In this document: in pieces, positions 38,828 through 47,350 of the stretch
Layout: each line of letters opens with the position of its first letter
Position numbering within the stretch: the stretch's first letter is position 1
Assembly: GCF_900105945.1 (NCBI RefSeq)
Contig: NZ_FNSO01000002.1
Location: 620,001-684,000 of the forward strand
From: Amycolatopsis tolypomycina
Lineage (GTDB): Bacteria; Actinomycetota; Actinomycetes; Mycobacteriales; Pseudonocardiaceae
DNA: 64,000 bases
Direction: 5' to 3'
The notes under the pieces: generated by a model
What the model was told of the DNA's origin: nothing
The model's input: only the letters and a program-made list of their open reading frames with translations
The model's database searches: none
Made by a program: the position numbers and the translations under genes

Positions 38828-39151
38828 TCACCGTGCGCGGTCAGACGGTGCTTCCCCGGTGTGAGTCCGCCCACCGGCAAGCCGTTTCACCACTTCCGCG
38901 GCGGTCGCGGCCGTGAAGACGGGGACGTCACCGAGCGCGTCTTCGAGGGCATCGGGTGGCGCGGCGCCGAGGACGCCGACCGCGTCCGGGTCTTCCTGGT
39001 CGGCCGTGCTGCGGAGCTGTTCGAGCGTGTCCAGCCGGCCGGCGTGGACGACCTCGATGCCGTCGTCGCGCAGGACGCGGGCCAGCGCGACGGCGGCGGG
39101 GTCGGGCCGGGTGAACTCCACAAGCAGCACCCGGAGGCGCTCACGGCGCAC
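38828..39151 (-). CDS. small protein resembling a degenerate B12-binding domain
   Basis: A 107-residue protein. The order of elements matches the Rossmann-like cobalamin-binding domain of methylmalonyl-CoA mutase small subunits: 'RVLLVEFTRPDPAAVALARVLRDDGIEVVHAGRLDTLEQLRSTADQEDPDAVGVLG' aligns with 'kVll...g.D.h..Gakvva..lrd.GfeVi..G...tpeq.v..A..ed.dvv.vs' (split for length). The DxHxxG motif that ligates cobalt is replaced by 'TRPDPAA', with no His, so B12 binding is unlikely. Its GTG start lies 11 nt inside the end of the large membrane-protein gene, so it is cotranslated with it. A sensor or scaffold role is speculation. Confidence 0.6.
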   Translation of the reverse strand: MRRERLRVLLVEFTRPDPAAVALARVLRDDGIEVVHAGRLDTLEQLRSTADQEDPDAVGVLGAAPPDALEDALGDVPVFTAATAAEVVKRLAGGRTHTGEAPSDRAR

Positions 39152-41336
39152 GGCGTCCCTGACGACTCACTGCCAGCCCGGCGGCGACGAGCAGCGCGGC
39201 CGTGGCGGCGAGCGCGACCCAGAACCCGGTGGCGGGGCTCGCCCCGCCCAGTGAGCCGCCGACGAGCGGCAGTTCCGCGGCGTGCAGGGCCGTGAGCAGG
39301 GCGGCGCCGGCGAGCAGGGCGGCGGCCGGCTTCGGCCGGGACCGCGTCGCGAGCGCGGCCGCGCCGACGACGACCGCGGCGGCGGTCAGCAGGCCCCACG
39401 AAGGCGTGTCGAAGCGGGACCAGAGGCCGGCGGCGACGTAGCCGGGAACGGCGAAGACGGGCAGCCCGAACGCGGCGACGGCCAGGATCGCCCCGGCCAC
39501 GGCGGGGGCGAGGACGTTGCCGCGGGTGGCGCCCTCCCCGGCGTCCTCGCGTTCGACGACCCCGGTACCGGCGGCGGCGAGCGCGGCCAGGGCGGCGAGC
39601 ACGAGCGCGGCGAACGTCCAGGCGGCGCCGGCGCCCAGGTCGTAGGTGAAGACGGGGGCGGCGGTGCCCCCGAAGCCGGCGAGGTTGCCGGCCTGGGTGG
39701 CGGTCAGCGCGGTGTTGAGGACGGCGGTGCCGGCGAGCACGATCCCGGCCCAGACGACGCCGAGCACCGGCCGCGCGAGGGCGGCGGTCTTGGTGACGAG
39801 CACCCCGGCGGCGGGAACGGCGAGCACGACGGCGGCGACGAGCAGGAACCACCGGGCAGGACTGTCGGCGGCGGCGCTGACCGGCGTGACGGCGCCGGGG
39901 TTCAGCGCGGTGACGGCGACCTGCGGGGCGAGGGCACCGATGACCGCGGCGACGGCGGTGGCGAGGCCGAGCAGGCCGGTGGTGAGCCGCCACCAGAAGA
40001 GGCTGGGCAGTTTCGCGGCGCCGGCGAGGTTCTCGGTGCCTTCGGCGACGGCTTCGGTCAGTCGCGTGCCCGCGAGCCCGGCGATGCCGGCGGTGGCGAC
40101 GAGGGCGAGCACAGGCCCCCAGGCGACGTCCAGGTCGTCCCGGAAGAGCCCGGCGAGAACGGGCGGCGCGGCGACCGCGAAGGCCGCGGCGGCCAGCCCG
40201 GCAAGCGCACCGCGCGCAACGGGTTCGGCCGGAGCGGCGAGCGCGAGCGCGGCGGCCAGCGGCAGCGCGGCGGCGAGCAGGAGGTATCCGCCGAGGGCGG
40301 GCCAGGGCCCTTCGAAGGCGGCGCGGGCGAGCAGGAAGCCGTTGCCGGAGTGGACGGGAGCGGTGAGCAACCCGGCCCCGGCGACGACGGCGAGCAGCGG
40401 GACGAGCAGCCGCCACCGCCGTCGTTCGGGTTCGTCGTGGCTCCGCAGCGCCCGCCAGGCGGCCACCCCGGCAGCGCCGGTGAGCAGGTGCCCGGCGACG
40501 AGCAGCCAGAACCCGGCGCCGACGGCGGAGCTGCCGAGGAACCGGTCCGGGAGGTAGAGCTCGGGCCGGATGGTGAGGGGGCCGTTGACGGCGAACTGGA
40601 GGTCGAGAACCAGCCGGCCCGGAGCGAGGGCGGCGAGCCCGAGGACGAGCCCACCACCGAGCCCGGGCCGTTTGGTGGCGAGCCACACGGCGGCGGCGAC
40701 GGGACCGAGCGCGAGCAGGGCAAGCCAGGGCCAGCCGGCAAAGCCGGGGCCGGCGGCGGGAGAGACGGGAACGAACCCGGCGGCGGTGAGCGCGATGGCG
40801 CCGAGTGCGGCCAGGGTGAGGGCTGGGGTGAGGTTCGGGGTGTCGTCGGCCCAGGTGGGGGGTTCGGCGGCGGCGGCGGTTCGGGGGGTGGCGGGTTGCT
40901 GAGGGGTTTGGGGTGTCTTCGCCGCTCGGCCGGGGCTGGGGGGCTCGGTCGAGTCGGCCGCGGCAGTTCGCGCGGTGGTCGCCGGACCGGCTTGGCTGCT
41001 CGTGAACGGCTCGGTCGGGGGTTCGGCGGATCCCTGCCCGGCACGGCTGCCGGCGAATGGCTCCGTGGGTGGCTCGGCCGACCGCCCCGCAGAACCCGCT
41101 TCGCCGTCGCGCGCGCCCGCTTGGCTGGTGAACGGCTCCGTCAGGGGCTCGCCCTGCTCCTCCGCAGAGTGGCCGGTGTCCGCTGAGCCCGCCGTGGGGC
41201 TTGCGGCCGCCTCGGGGGTGGTCGACGGGAGTGCAGCTTCGGCTTCCGGCCGGGATGGGCCGGCCGATCCTCGCGCCTGGGGGGCCGGGCGGGGTTCGGG
41301 AGTGCTGCCGGTGGGGGGCTCTGCGCGTGGGGGCAT
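39141..41336 (-). CDS. large polytopic membrane protein with disordered N-terminus
   Basis: A 731-residue protein. Residues 1-~165 are a disordered, low-complexity region with the repeated motif 'EPPTEPF' or 'EPLTEPF' (three copies) and many Pro/Ala/Thr. The rest has roughly fifteen membrane segments, rich in Ala/Leu/Gly, with little polar loop sequence. I recognise no transporter family; actinobacteria carry similar proteins next to sucC. The ATG at 41336 was chosen as the first Met before the acidic Pro-rich region; the upstream open frame is basic and codes for nothing recognisable. Codon use matches the neighbours. It overlaps the small gene downstream by 11 nt. Confidence 0.7.
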   Translation of the reverse strand: MPPRAEPPTGSTPEPRPAPQARGSAGPSRPEAEAALPSTTPEAAASPTAGSADTGHSAEEQGEPLTEPFTSQAGARDGEAGSAGRSAEPPTEPFAGSRAGQGSAEPPTEPFTSSQAGPATTARTAAADSTEPPSPGRAAKTPQTPQQPATPRTAAAAEPPTWADDTPNLTPALTLAALGAIALTAAGFVPVSPAAGPGFAGWPWLALLALGPVAAAVWLATKRPGLGGGLVLGLAALAPGRLVLDLQFAVNGPLTIRPELYLPDRFLGSSAVGAGFWLLVAGHLLTGAAGVAAWRALRSHDEPERRRWRLLVPLLAVVAGAGLLTAPVHSGNGFLLARAAFEGPWPALGGYLLLAAALPLAAALALAAPAEPVARGALAGLAAAAFAVAAPPVLAGLFRDDLDVAWGPVLALVATAGIAGLAGTRLTEAVAEGTENLAGAAKLPSLFWWRLTTGLLGLATAVAAVIGALAPQVAVTALNPGAVTPVSAAADSPARWFLLVAAVVLAVPAAGVLVTKTAALARPVLGVVWAGIVLAGTAVLNTALTATQAGNLAGFGGTAAPVFTYDLGAGAAWTFAALVLAALAALAAAGTGVVEREDAGEGATRGNVLAPAVAGAILAVAAFGLPVFAVPGYVAAGLWSRFDTPSWGLLTAAAVVVGAAALATRSRPKPAAALLAGAALLTALHAAELPLVGGSLGGASPATGFWVALAATAALLVAAGLAVSRQGRRAP

Positions 41337-41605
41337 ATTGCCCGCGACGCTAGCAAGGCTCGGGCCTCCGGGGAGCGTCGCCGGGGCGCGAGTCGTCGAA
41401 TGCGCTTCAACCTCCTCTCGCAAACCTTTATTCCGCCCGCCGGGCACCTCCGAGACCGGAAGACCGGCTTTCGAGACCCTCGGAAGGCGCGCAAGCCTGT
41501 AAGGCAAGTCACACCAAACGCCGTAAACGGGTTCTAACTTTGGGTGATTTCCACAGGTAAACGCTCTGCCGCCTCCACCCGTTCGGCCGACAGCGGGGGC
41601 ACACC

Positions 41606-41635
41606 TTGCCGACAGCGGTACCCCTTCGTTACTGT
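41606..41635 (+). promoter_or_regulatory. candidate promoter of M23 peptidase gene
   Basis: TTGCCG (41606-41611) and TACTGT (41630-41635) are spaced by 18 bp, about 110 bp upstream of the peptidase start. The ~410-bp gap between the two divergent genes (41337-41745) holds no other gene; I looked for a c-di-AMP riboswitch, common before such peptidases, and did not find its conserved segments. Confidence 0.35.
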
Positions 41636-41745
41636 CCCGGGGTCCCCATTACAGTCAGGTCACGAAGTAGGACGCCGAGCAAACCACCCCCGAGGTTGGC
41701 TCACCGGGTTCCCCCGCCCGCAGTCCTCGACCCGGCTCCCCGACG

Positions 41746-42573
41746 ATGGAAGGCCCTGTCTTGGCTTCACACCGCTCCCCCGGCGGCCAAGCTCCTTCCC
41801 CGGCACTGAAGGACGCGCTCGAAGGCGCGGTCGTCCGTGTCCGGGGTGCGCACCGCATCGCCCCGCCCTCTTCGGCCCTTCGCGGCCGTGTCGTGGTTGC
41901 CGCTGTCGCGGCTGGTGCGTTCGCCGCCGCCGCTGCGGGTTCGACGCTCAAGACGGTCACCGATTCCGACGCCGCCTTCACCCCCCTGGCGAACAGCCAG
42001 GACGCCAGCGCTTCCCTGACCGCGGGAGGTGCGGGCTCCGGGGGTGCCCCCGAGCTCCTGCCGGCCAGCCACGTCGTCGACGCCTCCGCCGAGGCCGCCA
42101 AGCTCGCCGACAGCGCCTCGATCACCCAGGCCCGCGAGCAGCGCGAAGCCGACGCCGCCAAGAAGGCCGCCGAAGAAGCCGCTCGCCCCAAGACCTGCCT
42201 GCCCGCGCACGGCACCTTCACCTCGGGCTTCGGTGCCCGGTGGGGCACGAGCCACCTCGGCATCGACATCGCCAACTCGATCGGCACCCCGATCTACGCC
42301 GCCTCCGACGGCACCGTGATCGAGGCCGGCCCGGCCAGCGGTTTCGGCCTCTGGGTGCGGATCCAGCTCGACGACGGCACCGTCCAGGTCTACGGCCACA
42401 TGAACTCCTTCTCCGTCAAGGAGGGGCAGAAGGTCAAGTGCGGCCAGCAGATCGCCGAGATCGGCAACCGCGGCCAGAGCACCGGCCCGCACCTGCACTT
42501 CGAGGTGTGGCAGAACGGCACCAAGAAGATCGACCCCCGGCCCTGGCTGGCCGCGCGCGGCGTCGTTCTCTGA
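41746..42573 (+). CDS. M23-family metallopeptidase (LytM domain)
   Basis: Cell-wall hydrolase-like protein of 275 residues, homologous by position and domain to Rv0950c. One hydrophobic segment at about residues 48-66 (VVVAAVAAGAFAAAAAGS) anchors or exports it. A helical Ala/Glu-rich region (115-148) that can form a coiled coil follows. The LytM domain spans ~150-275: 'HLGIDIANSIGTPIYAASDGTV' has the first His-Asp zinc ligands, then 'VYGHMNSF', and 'GPHLHFEVWQNG' carries the HLH motif. All expected ligands are present, so it may be active on peptidoglycan cross-links. ATG start; a later TTG is possible. Divergent from the large membrane-protein gene. Confidence 0.92.
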   Translation: MEGPVLASHRSPGGQAPSPALKDALEGAVVRVRGAHRIAPPSSALRGRVVVAAVAAGAFAAAAAGSTLKTVTDSDAAFTPLANSQDASASLTAGGAGSGGAPELLPASHVVDASAEAAKLADSASITQAREQREADAAKKAAEEAARPKTCLPAHGTFTSGFGARWGTSHLGIDIANSIGTPIYAASDGTVIEAGPASGFGLWVRIQLDDGTVQVYGHMNSFSVKEGQKVKCGQQIAEIGNRGQSTGPHLHFEVWQNGTKKIDPRPWLAARGVVL

Positions 42574-42847
42574 TCCGCTCGTTCCCCACCTGCCCGCCGG
42601 CACCCACTGCCGAGCGGGCGACAACGCCGGAAACCCGGTGGTAGCACCATGATTCGCCACGGCAGGGCTCGCACCCTCCGCGGCCGAGCGTGAGCGGACA
42701 CCCGCCACTGCGGAGAACGACCGGGACAGCCGCCGCCGTCGATCCACCACGGAATCGCCGCCAGAGCGAGCAAGGACCCTCCGGACGGCCGGAACCATTC
42801 CCGGCCCGGGAAAAACGCGCCACGGGCCCCTCAGCGCCCGCAACCGC

Positions 42848-43267
42848 CTACCGCTGCCCGCCCGGCAGCCGCCGGATGAAGTAAGCCACCGCGACCTGCC
42901 ACACCGTGCAGAGCCCCGCCGGCCGCCGCACCGGCAACCAGCCCCAGGACACAGCTCCCCCTGTGTCCTCGGCGCCCCCCGCGGAGCGGACACGCGCGGC
43001 ACTCCGGGCCCTTGTCGTCCAGCGGCGTCCCCGGCCGCAGGCGAGACAGCGCCAACAGGTGGCGCATTGCCCGTCCGCGCCGAGCTCGTGCTGCCTGAGC
43101 AGCGCTCGCCAGGCGGCGGCCAGCCGGCACGCCTCCGCTCCCGCACGCGAAGGAATTCCCGAAGTCCCCGCAGGTTCCCGACCCCGATCCGGAACCGTCG
43201 TCTCCAGGACTCCTCGCAGATATTTCTGTACCCCTTCGGCCAACAGGCCAAACAGCACCGCGTCCAC
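42848..43267 (-). CDS. small Cys-rich protein, unknown
   Basis: A 139-residue protein. 'LAAAWRALLRQHELGADGQCATC' followed by 'WRCLACGRGRR' gives a Cys cluster (CxxCxxCxxC) that looks like a metal site, and the end 'LCTVWQVAVAYFIRRLPGG' resembles short actinobacterial proteins with 'W..LL..H..d..G.C..C' and 'PC.vw..A..yl'. I believe it is a real gene for that reason. The GTG start has GAGGGAG 9 nt upstream. Between the two conserved parts lies an Arg/Gly-rich insertion not seen in most relatives. The region from 42574 to 42847 holds no other recognisable gene. Confidence 0.55.
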   Translation of the reverse strand: MDAVLFGLLAEGVQKYLRGVLETTVPDRGREPAGTSGIPSRAGAEACRLAAAWRALLRQHELGADGQCATCWRCLACGRGRRWTTRARSAARVRSAGGAEDTGGAVSWGWLPVRRPAGLCTVWQVAVAYFIRRLPGGQR

Positions 43268-43392
43268 ACCACGCTACTCCCTCCGTCGAACCTTTGTTCG
43301 ATCGCAGGGTCAGTTCTACCGGGTGGGTACGACGATTCCGGCGGCGATCGGGGAGATCGCCGCCGGATTCACTCGGACGAGTGGCGTGCCGC

Positions 43393-45807
43393 CTAGAGCT
43401 TCACCATCGGGACGCTGCCGATCAGCATCAGGCGGACCTTGCCCGCCTGGCCGAAGTCGATGGTGGCCGTCGCGCGCGGGCCGACGCCGTCGCAGGAGAT
43501 CACCGTGCCGAGGCCGTACTTGTCGTGGCTGACGCGGTCGCCGACGTCCAGCTTCAGCGCCACCGTGTCCTTCCAGCCCTTGCCGAACGACGGCGTGCCC
43601 GCGGAAGACGGCGAAGACGACCGGCGGCCGCCCCAGGTGGTCGCCGCCCGCGGTGTGCCGCGCGAACCGGAGCCGAACGAGCCGAAGCCGCTGCTGGACG
43701 GCTCCAGCCGCCGCCAGTCGACCAGGTCCGGCGGCAGCTCGTCGAGGAACCGCGAAGCCGGGTTCATCGACGGCTGGCCCCACGCCGAGCGCGTGATCGC
43801 GCGCGAGACGTACAGCCGCTTCCTGGCGCGCGTGATCGCGACGTACGCGAGCCGCCGTTCCTCGGCCAGCTCGGTCGGGTCGCCCAGCGCGCGCATGTGC
43901 GGGAAAACGCCGTCCTCCCAGCCGGTGCAGAACACGACCGGGTATTCCAGGCCCTTCGCGGTGTGCACGGTCATCAGCGTGACCACGCCCGCGCCGCCGT
44001 CGCCTTCCTCGCCGCCGTCGGGCGAGGGCACCGAGTCGGCGTCCGCGACCAGCGACACGCGCTCGAGGAACGCCGGCAGCGAGCCCGGCGCCGGGACGCC
44101 CTCCTCGACGACCAGCTCGGCGTTCTCGTCCGCGACGACCTCGGCGGTGATCTCGGTGAACTCCCGGGCGACCGTCACGAGCTCGTCGAGGTTCTCCACG
44201 CGCGTGTGGTCCTGCGGGTCTTCCGACTCCTCGAGCTCGGCGCGGTAGCCGGTCTTGTCGAGCACGGCTTCCAGGACGTCGTGCACCTCGGCGCCGTCCG
44301 AAACCAGCGTCCCCAGCTCGTCGAGCATCGCCACGAACCCGCCGATCGCCTTGACCGAACGCGGGTTCAGCAGCGGCACCCTGCCCTCGACGGCTTCCCG
44401 CAACGCCTGCGCGAAGGAGATCCGCTCGCGCTCGGCGTGCGTTGCCACGACGGCCTCGGCGCGGTCGCCGATGCCGCGCTTGGGCACGTTCAGCACGCGC
44501 CGCAGGCTGACCGTGTCCTCCGGGTTCGCCAGCACGCGCAGGTAGGCGATCATGTCGCGGACCTCGCGGCGCTCGTAGAACCGCACGCCGCCGACGACCT
44601 TGTACGGCAGGCCGAGCCGGATGAAGATCTCTTCGAAGACACGGGACTGGTTGTTGGTGCGGTAGAAGACGGCGACGTCCGAGTAGTCGGCTTCGCCCTT
44701 CTCCGCCAGCGCGTCGATCTCGCCCGCGACGAACGCGGCTTCGTCGTGGTCGTTGTCCGCGACGTAGCCGACGATCTTCTCGCCGTCGCCCGAGTCCGTC
44801 CACAGCCGCTTCGCGCGGCGGTTCGGGTTCCGCTCGATGACGGCGTTGGCCGCGGACAGGATCGTCTGCGTGGACCGGTAGTTCTGCTCCAGCAGGATGG
44901 TGTGCGCGTTCGGGAAGTCCCGCTCGAACTCCTCGATGTTGCGGATCGTCGCGCCGCGGAAGGCGTAGATCGACTGGTCCGCGTCACCGACGACGACCAG
45001 CTCGGCCGGCTCGACACCGGCCTCGTTCGGCGCGGTCCCGGCCAGCTCGCGGACCAGGGTGTACTGCGCGTGGTTCGTGTCCTGGTACTCGTCGACCAGC
45101 ACGTGGCGGAACCGCCGCCGGTAGTACTCGGCGACGGCCGGGAACGCCTGCAGCAGCGAGACCGTGCGCATGATGAGGTCGTCGAAGTCGAAGGCGTTGG
45201 CCTGGTTGAGCCGCCGCTGGTACTCGCCGTAGACCTCGGCGACGCGGCGCTCGAGGTCGTTGCCCGCGTTCGCCGCCGCCGTCTCCGGGTCGGTGAGCTC
45301 GTTCTTCAGGTTCGAGATGTGCACGGCGAGCGTGCGGGCGGCGTAGCGCTTCGGGTCGATGTCGAGATCCCGTGCCACCAGGGTGATCAGCCGCTTGGTG
45401 TCGTCGGAGTCGTAGATGGAGAAGCTCGACGACATGTCGAGCGTTTTGGCTTCCCGGCGCAGGATCCGCACGCACATGGAGTGGAAGGTCGACACCCACA
45501 TGGCGTTCGCGCGGCGCCCGACGAGGGCGGCGACGCGCTCGCGCATTTCGGCGGCGGCCTTGTTGGTGAAGGTGATCGCCATGATTTCGCCGGGGTGCAC
45601 GCGGCGCTGCCCGAGCAGGTACGCGATCCGGCGGGTCAGCACCCGGGTCTTGCCCGATCCCGCGCCCGCCACGACCAGCAGCGGGCCACCGGCGTGGGTG
45701 ACGGCTTCGCGCTGGGCGGGGTTGAGGTCGTCGAGCAGCTCGGCCTGCCCGCCGGCGGCGGGCTTGCGCACAGGGGTCGCGGCGGGGAGATCGAAGAGGG
45801 TGTCCAT
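43393..45807 (-). CDS. pcrA: UvrD/PcrA-type DNA helicase
   Basis: 3'-5' SF1 helicase for nucleotide-excision repair and removal of recombination intermediates. 804 residues. Walker A 'VVAGAGSGKTRVLTRRIAYLL' begins at about residue 45 (split here); motif Ia 'AITFTNKAAAEMRERV', motif II 'VLVDEYQDTNHAQY', motif III 'VGDADQSIYAFRGA', motif IV 'LLEQNYRST', motif V 'VTLMTVHTAKGLEYPVVF' and motif VI 'EERRLAYVAITRARKRLYV' are all present. The C-terminal 'GDRVSHDKYGLGTVIS' is the Tudor-like RNA-polymerase-interaction domain. ATG chosen before 'DTLFDLP'. Synteny with Rv0949. Confidence 0.97.
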   Translation of the reverse strand: MDTLFDLPAATPVRKPAAGGQAELLDDLNPAQREAVTHAGGPLLVVAGAGSGKTRVLTRRIAYLLGQRRVHPGEIMAITFTNKAAAEMRERVAALVGRRANAMWVSTFHSMCVRILRREAKTLDMSSSFSIYDSDDTKRLITLVARDLDIDPKRYAARTLAVHISNLKNELTDPETAAANAGNDLERRVAEVYGEYQRRLNQANAFDFDDLIMRTVSLLQAFPAVAEYYRRRFRHVLVDEYQDTNHAQYTLVRELAGTAPNEAGVEPAELVVVGDADQSIYAFRGATIRNIEEFERDFPNAHTILLEQNYRSTQTILSAANAVIERNPNRRAKRLWTDSGDGEKIVGYVADNDHDEAAFVAGEIDALAEKGEADYSDVAVFYRTNNQSRVFEEIFIRLGLPYKVVGGVRFYERREVRDMIAYLRVLANPEDTVSLRRVLNVPKRGIGDRAEAVVATHAERERISFAQALREAVEGRVPLLNPRSVKAIGGFVAMLDELGTLVSDGAEVHDVLEAVLDKTGYRAELEESEDPQDHTRVENLDELVTVAREFTEITAEVVADENAELVVEEGVPAPGSLPAFLERVSLVADADSVPSPDGGEEGDGGAGVVTLMTVHTAKGLEYPVVFCTGWEDGVFPHMRALGDPTELAEERRLAYVAITRARKRLYVSRAITRSAWGQPSMNPASRFLDELPPDLVDWRRLEPSSSGFGSFGSGSRGTPRAATTWGGRRSSSPSSAGTPSFGKGWKDTVALKLDVGDRVSHDKYGLGTVISCDGVGPRATATIDFGQAGKVRLMLIGSVPMVKL

Positions 45808-45952
45808 CGTGGCGTCCACGCTACCCCGGGCGGGCCGGGCTCCGGCAGAAGCGTGCCGGGGCGGGCGATCCCCGGCTACCGCACCGGGCGTAGCGGGAGG
45901 TGCCGCCTCCCGCCCGACGCGCCGCGGGCCGTCCGCGCGGAGCATCGGTCCC

Positions 45953-46369
45953 ATGGAAAACACCCGCATCCGGGCCGCCGACGCCGATCGCGAACGCGTC
46001 GCCACCGCCGTCCAGATCGCCGGCTCCGAAGGCCGGCTCACCCTCGAAGAGGTCGAGGAACGCCTCGGCCGCGTCTACGCCGCGCGGTTCACCGACGAAC
46101 TCGGCGCGCTCACCGCCGACCTGCCGCGGCCCGCGCCGCCGTCGAGCGGCTTCCCGCTCACCCGGGCGGCGCTGCGGCGCCATCCGGCCCTGCGCGTCCA
46201 CCTCGCCGTCGTGGTCGCGATCGCGGTGGTGGCGACCGTGCGGTGGGTGGCGCTGGGCGCCGGGTTCTTCTGGCCGGTGTTCCCGGTGTTCTGGCTCGCG
46301 GTGAGCCTCTTGGTTCATGCTCGGGTGCGCTCGGCCCGGGAGCGCCCCCGCACCGCTGTGCCATACTGA
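45953..46369 (+). CDS. DUF1707-domain membrane protein
   Basis: A 138-residue protein. Residues 1-58 are a DUF1707 (SHOCT-like) domain: 'RIRAADADRERVATAVQIAGSEGRLTLEEVEERLGRVYAARFTDELGALTADL' fits 'ri.dadRe.a...L..a...GRL...Ef.eR...a..A.t..eL..l..DLP' (split for length). Two membrane segments follow at about residues 85-105 and 107-125. DUF1707 proteins are common in actinobacteria and often linked to envelope sensing, without a proven function. The stop codon is only 4 nt before the leader peptide of the chorismate mutase gene. Confidence 0.85.
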   Translation: MENTRIRAADADRERVATAVQIAGSEGRLTLEEVEERLGRVYAARFTDELGALTADLPRPAPPSSGFPLTRAALRRHPALRVHLAVVVAIAVVATVRWVALGAGFFWPVFPVFWLAVSLLVHARVRSARERPRTAVPY

Positions 46370-46373
46370 TCGC

Positions 46374-46436
46374 ATGCGGCACCACACGGAGCGATTTTTT
46401 TACGGGACCCGGACTCCGGCTCCCGTGATCGCGTAG
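46374..46436 (+). CDS. aromatic leader peptide (attenuator)
   Basis: A 20-codon frame encoding MRHHTERFFYGTRTPAPVIA. It has the Phe-Phe-Tyr run expected of a leader peptide that senses charged tRNA-Phe/Tyr. A CATACT -10-like hexamer ends 6 nt before the ATG and there is no Shine-Dalgarno, so translation probably begins at the first base of the mRNA. The peptide precedes hairpin segments and then the chorismate mutase gene. The peptide itself has no role beyond ribosome positioning. Confidence 0.7.
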   Translation: MRHHTERFFYGTRTPAPVIA

Positions 46437-46530
46437 TGCCCGAACCGCCATCACGCCAGCCCCGGAGTCCACGGACCCGGGGCTGTCGCCGTCCCTGGGG
46501 CCGGGTCCGGGTCTCGAGGAAGAGGTCCCG
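46404..46530 (+). promoter_or_regulatory. transcription attenuator of chorismate mutase gene
   Basis: Four segments can pair in alternative ways: A GGACTCCGG (46411-46419) with B CCGGAGTCC (46462-46470); B with C GGACCCGGGG (46473-46482); C CGGACCCGG (46472-46480) with D CCGGGTCCG (46501-46509). A overlaps the leader-peptide codons that follow Phe-Phe-Tyr. A ribosome stalled at the aromatic codons would change which pairs form. D ends 8 nt before the GAGGAAGAGG ribosome site of the chorismate mutase gene, so transcriptional and translational modes are both possible. No U-run follows the B:C hairpin. Confidence 0.65.
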
Positions 46531-46827
46531 ATGAACGCACACGCGACGAACGCCGACGGCCAGCCCGCCGAGCACACCCCCGCGGGCGACGACATCGCGT
46601 CGCTCCGCCAGGAGATCGACTACCTGGACAAGGAGATCCTGCGGCTGGTCAAACGCCGCGTCGAGGTGTCCAAGAAGATCGGGGCCGCGCGGATGGCCGC
46701 CGGCGGCACGCGCATCGTCTACAACCGCGAGATGGACGTGCTCGCGCGCTACCGCGAACTCGGCCCGGACGGCCGTCAGCTGGCCATGGCGCTGCTCAAC
46801 CTGGGACGCGGGCGGCTCGGCCGGTAA
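46531..46827 (+). CDS. chorismate mutase (AroQ type)
   Basis: Converts chorismate to prephenate for Phe and Tyr synthesis. 98 residues; the AroQ fold is all-helical, with 'IASLRQEIDYLDKEILRLVKRRVEVSKKIGAARMAAGG' as the first helices carrying catalytic Arg and Lys residues (split here), and 'VYNREMDVLARYRELG' the next. Resembles Rv0948c, which lies next to pcrA in M. tuberculosis and depends on AroG (DAHP synthase) for full activity. ATG start with GAGGAAGAGG upstream. Preceded by a leader peptide and attenuator hairpins. Confidence 0.92.
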   Translation: MNAHATNADGQPAEHTPAGDDIASLRQEIDYLDKEILRLVKRRVEVSKKIGAARMAAGGTRIVYNREMDVLARYRELGPDGRQLAMALLNLGRGRLGR

Positions 46828-46892
46828 CGGTTACGGCGAATTCGGGGGTTTCCCCGAGGCGTTCGCGGCCCCGGTGCAGGCAGACTGGGTGC

Positions 46893-47207
46893 ATGGACTG
46901 GCTCGTGAACCTCATCGCCGTCATCGTCGCGCTCGCGAGCGTGCTGGCCGCGCTGGGCCATGTGGGGTATCTGGCGCTGCTGAACAACGCGGCGGGTAAG
47001 CGTGCCGGGGGCGCCCCGGTCGCGCAGTACGTCAAGAGCAGGTGGGCCGTTGCCGGCGGTACCACCGCGGCCTCGTTGTTCGCCTGGTTGCTCACGGCCG
47101 GGGGACCGACGCTGGACGTTTTCGCGATCATCGTCGCCGCGGGTAGCGGCGTGGTGGCGACGAAGGCGCTGCAATCCACGCGGGACCGTTACCGCACGGG
47201 AGACTGA
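46893..47207 (+). CDS. small three-segment membrane protein
   Basis: A 104-residue protein with membrane segments at about residues 4-24 (LVNLIAVIVALASVLAALGHVG), 53-69 and 73-92, and a basic C-terminus (STRDRYRTG). No family recognised. 'GKRAGGAPVAQYVKSRW' forms a basic cytoplasmic loop. ATG start with CAGACT ending 6 nt upstream and no Shine-Dalgarno, suggesting a leaderless transcript independent of the chorismate mutase gene 65 bp upstream. Followed by a strong hairpin. Confidence 0.72.
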   Translation: MDWLVNLIAVIVALASVLAALGHVGYLALLNNAAGKRAGGAPVAQYVKSRWAVAGGTTAASLFAWLLTAGGPTLDVFAIIVAAGSGVVATKALQSTRDRYRTGD

Positions 47208-47220
47208 AAGGCCTGATCAG

Positions 47221-47263
47221 GGGCGATGGCGCTGCGTGAAACTTCGCAGCGTCACCATCGCCC
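47221..47263 (+). terminator. large hairpin after the small membrane-protein gene
   Basis: GGGCGATGG plus CGCTGCG pairs with CGCAGCG plus CCATCGCCC around an 8-nt loop, with a 3-nt bulge on one side. It starts 13 nt after the stop codon and probably terminates transcription. Between it and 47350 lies an imperfect palindrome, AACCTGTGCAACTTGCAGG (47288-47306), that could be an operator; nothing else is seen. Confidence 0.65.
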
Positions 47264-47350
47264 GTTCGGTCGCGCCCGACCGAGTGAAACCTGTGCAACT
47301 TGCAGGTTTGGGGGCGACTTTCTCCACCGGATGCTCCTAGGGTTGACGTT

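Noticed and set aside
41508..41745. c-di-AMP (ydaO) riboswitch before the M23 peptidase gene.
   Set aside because: The expected conserved segments (such as GGAAGGACGGGGGAACC) are not found in the upstream gap.
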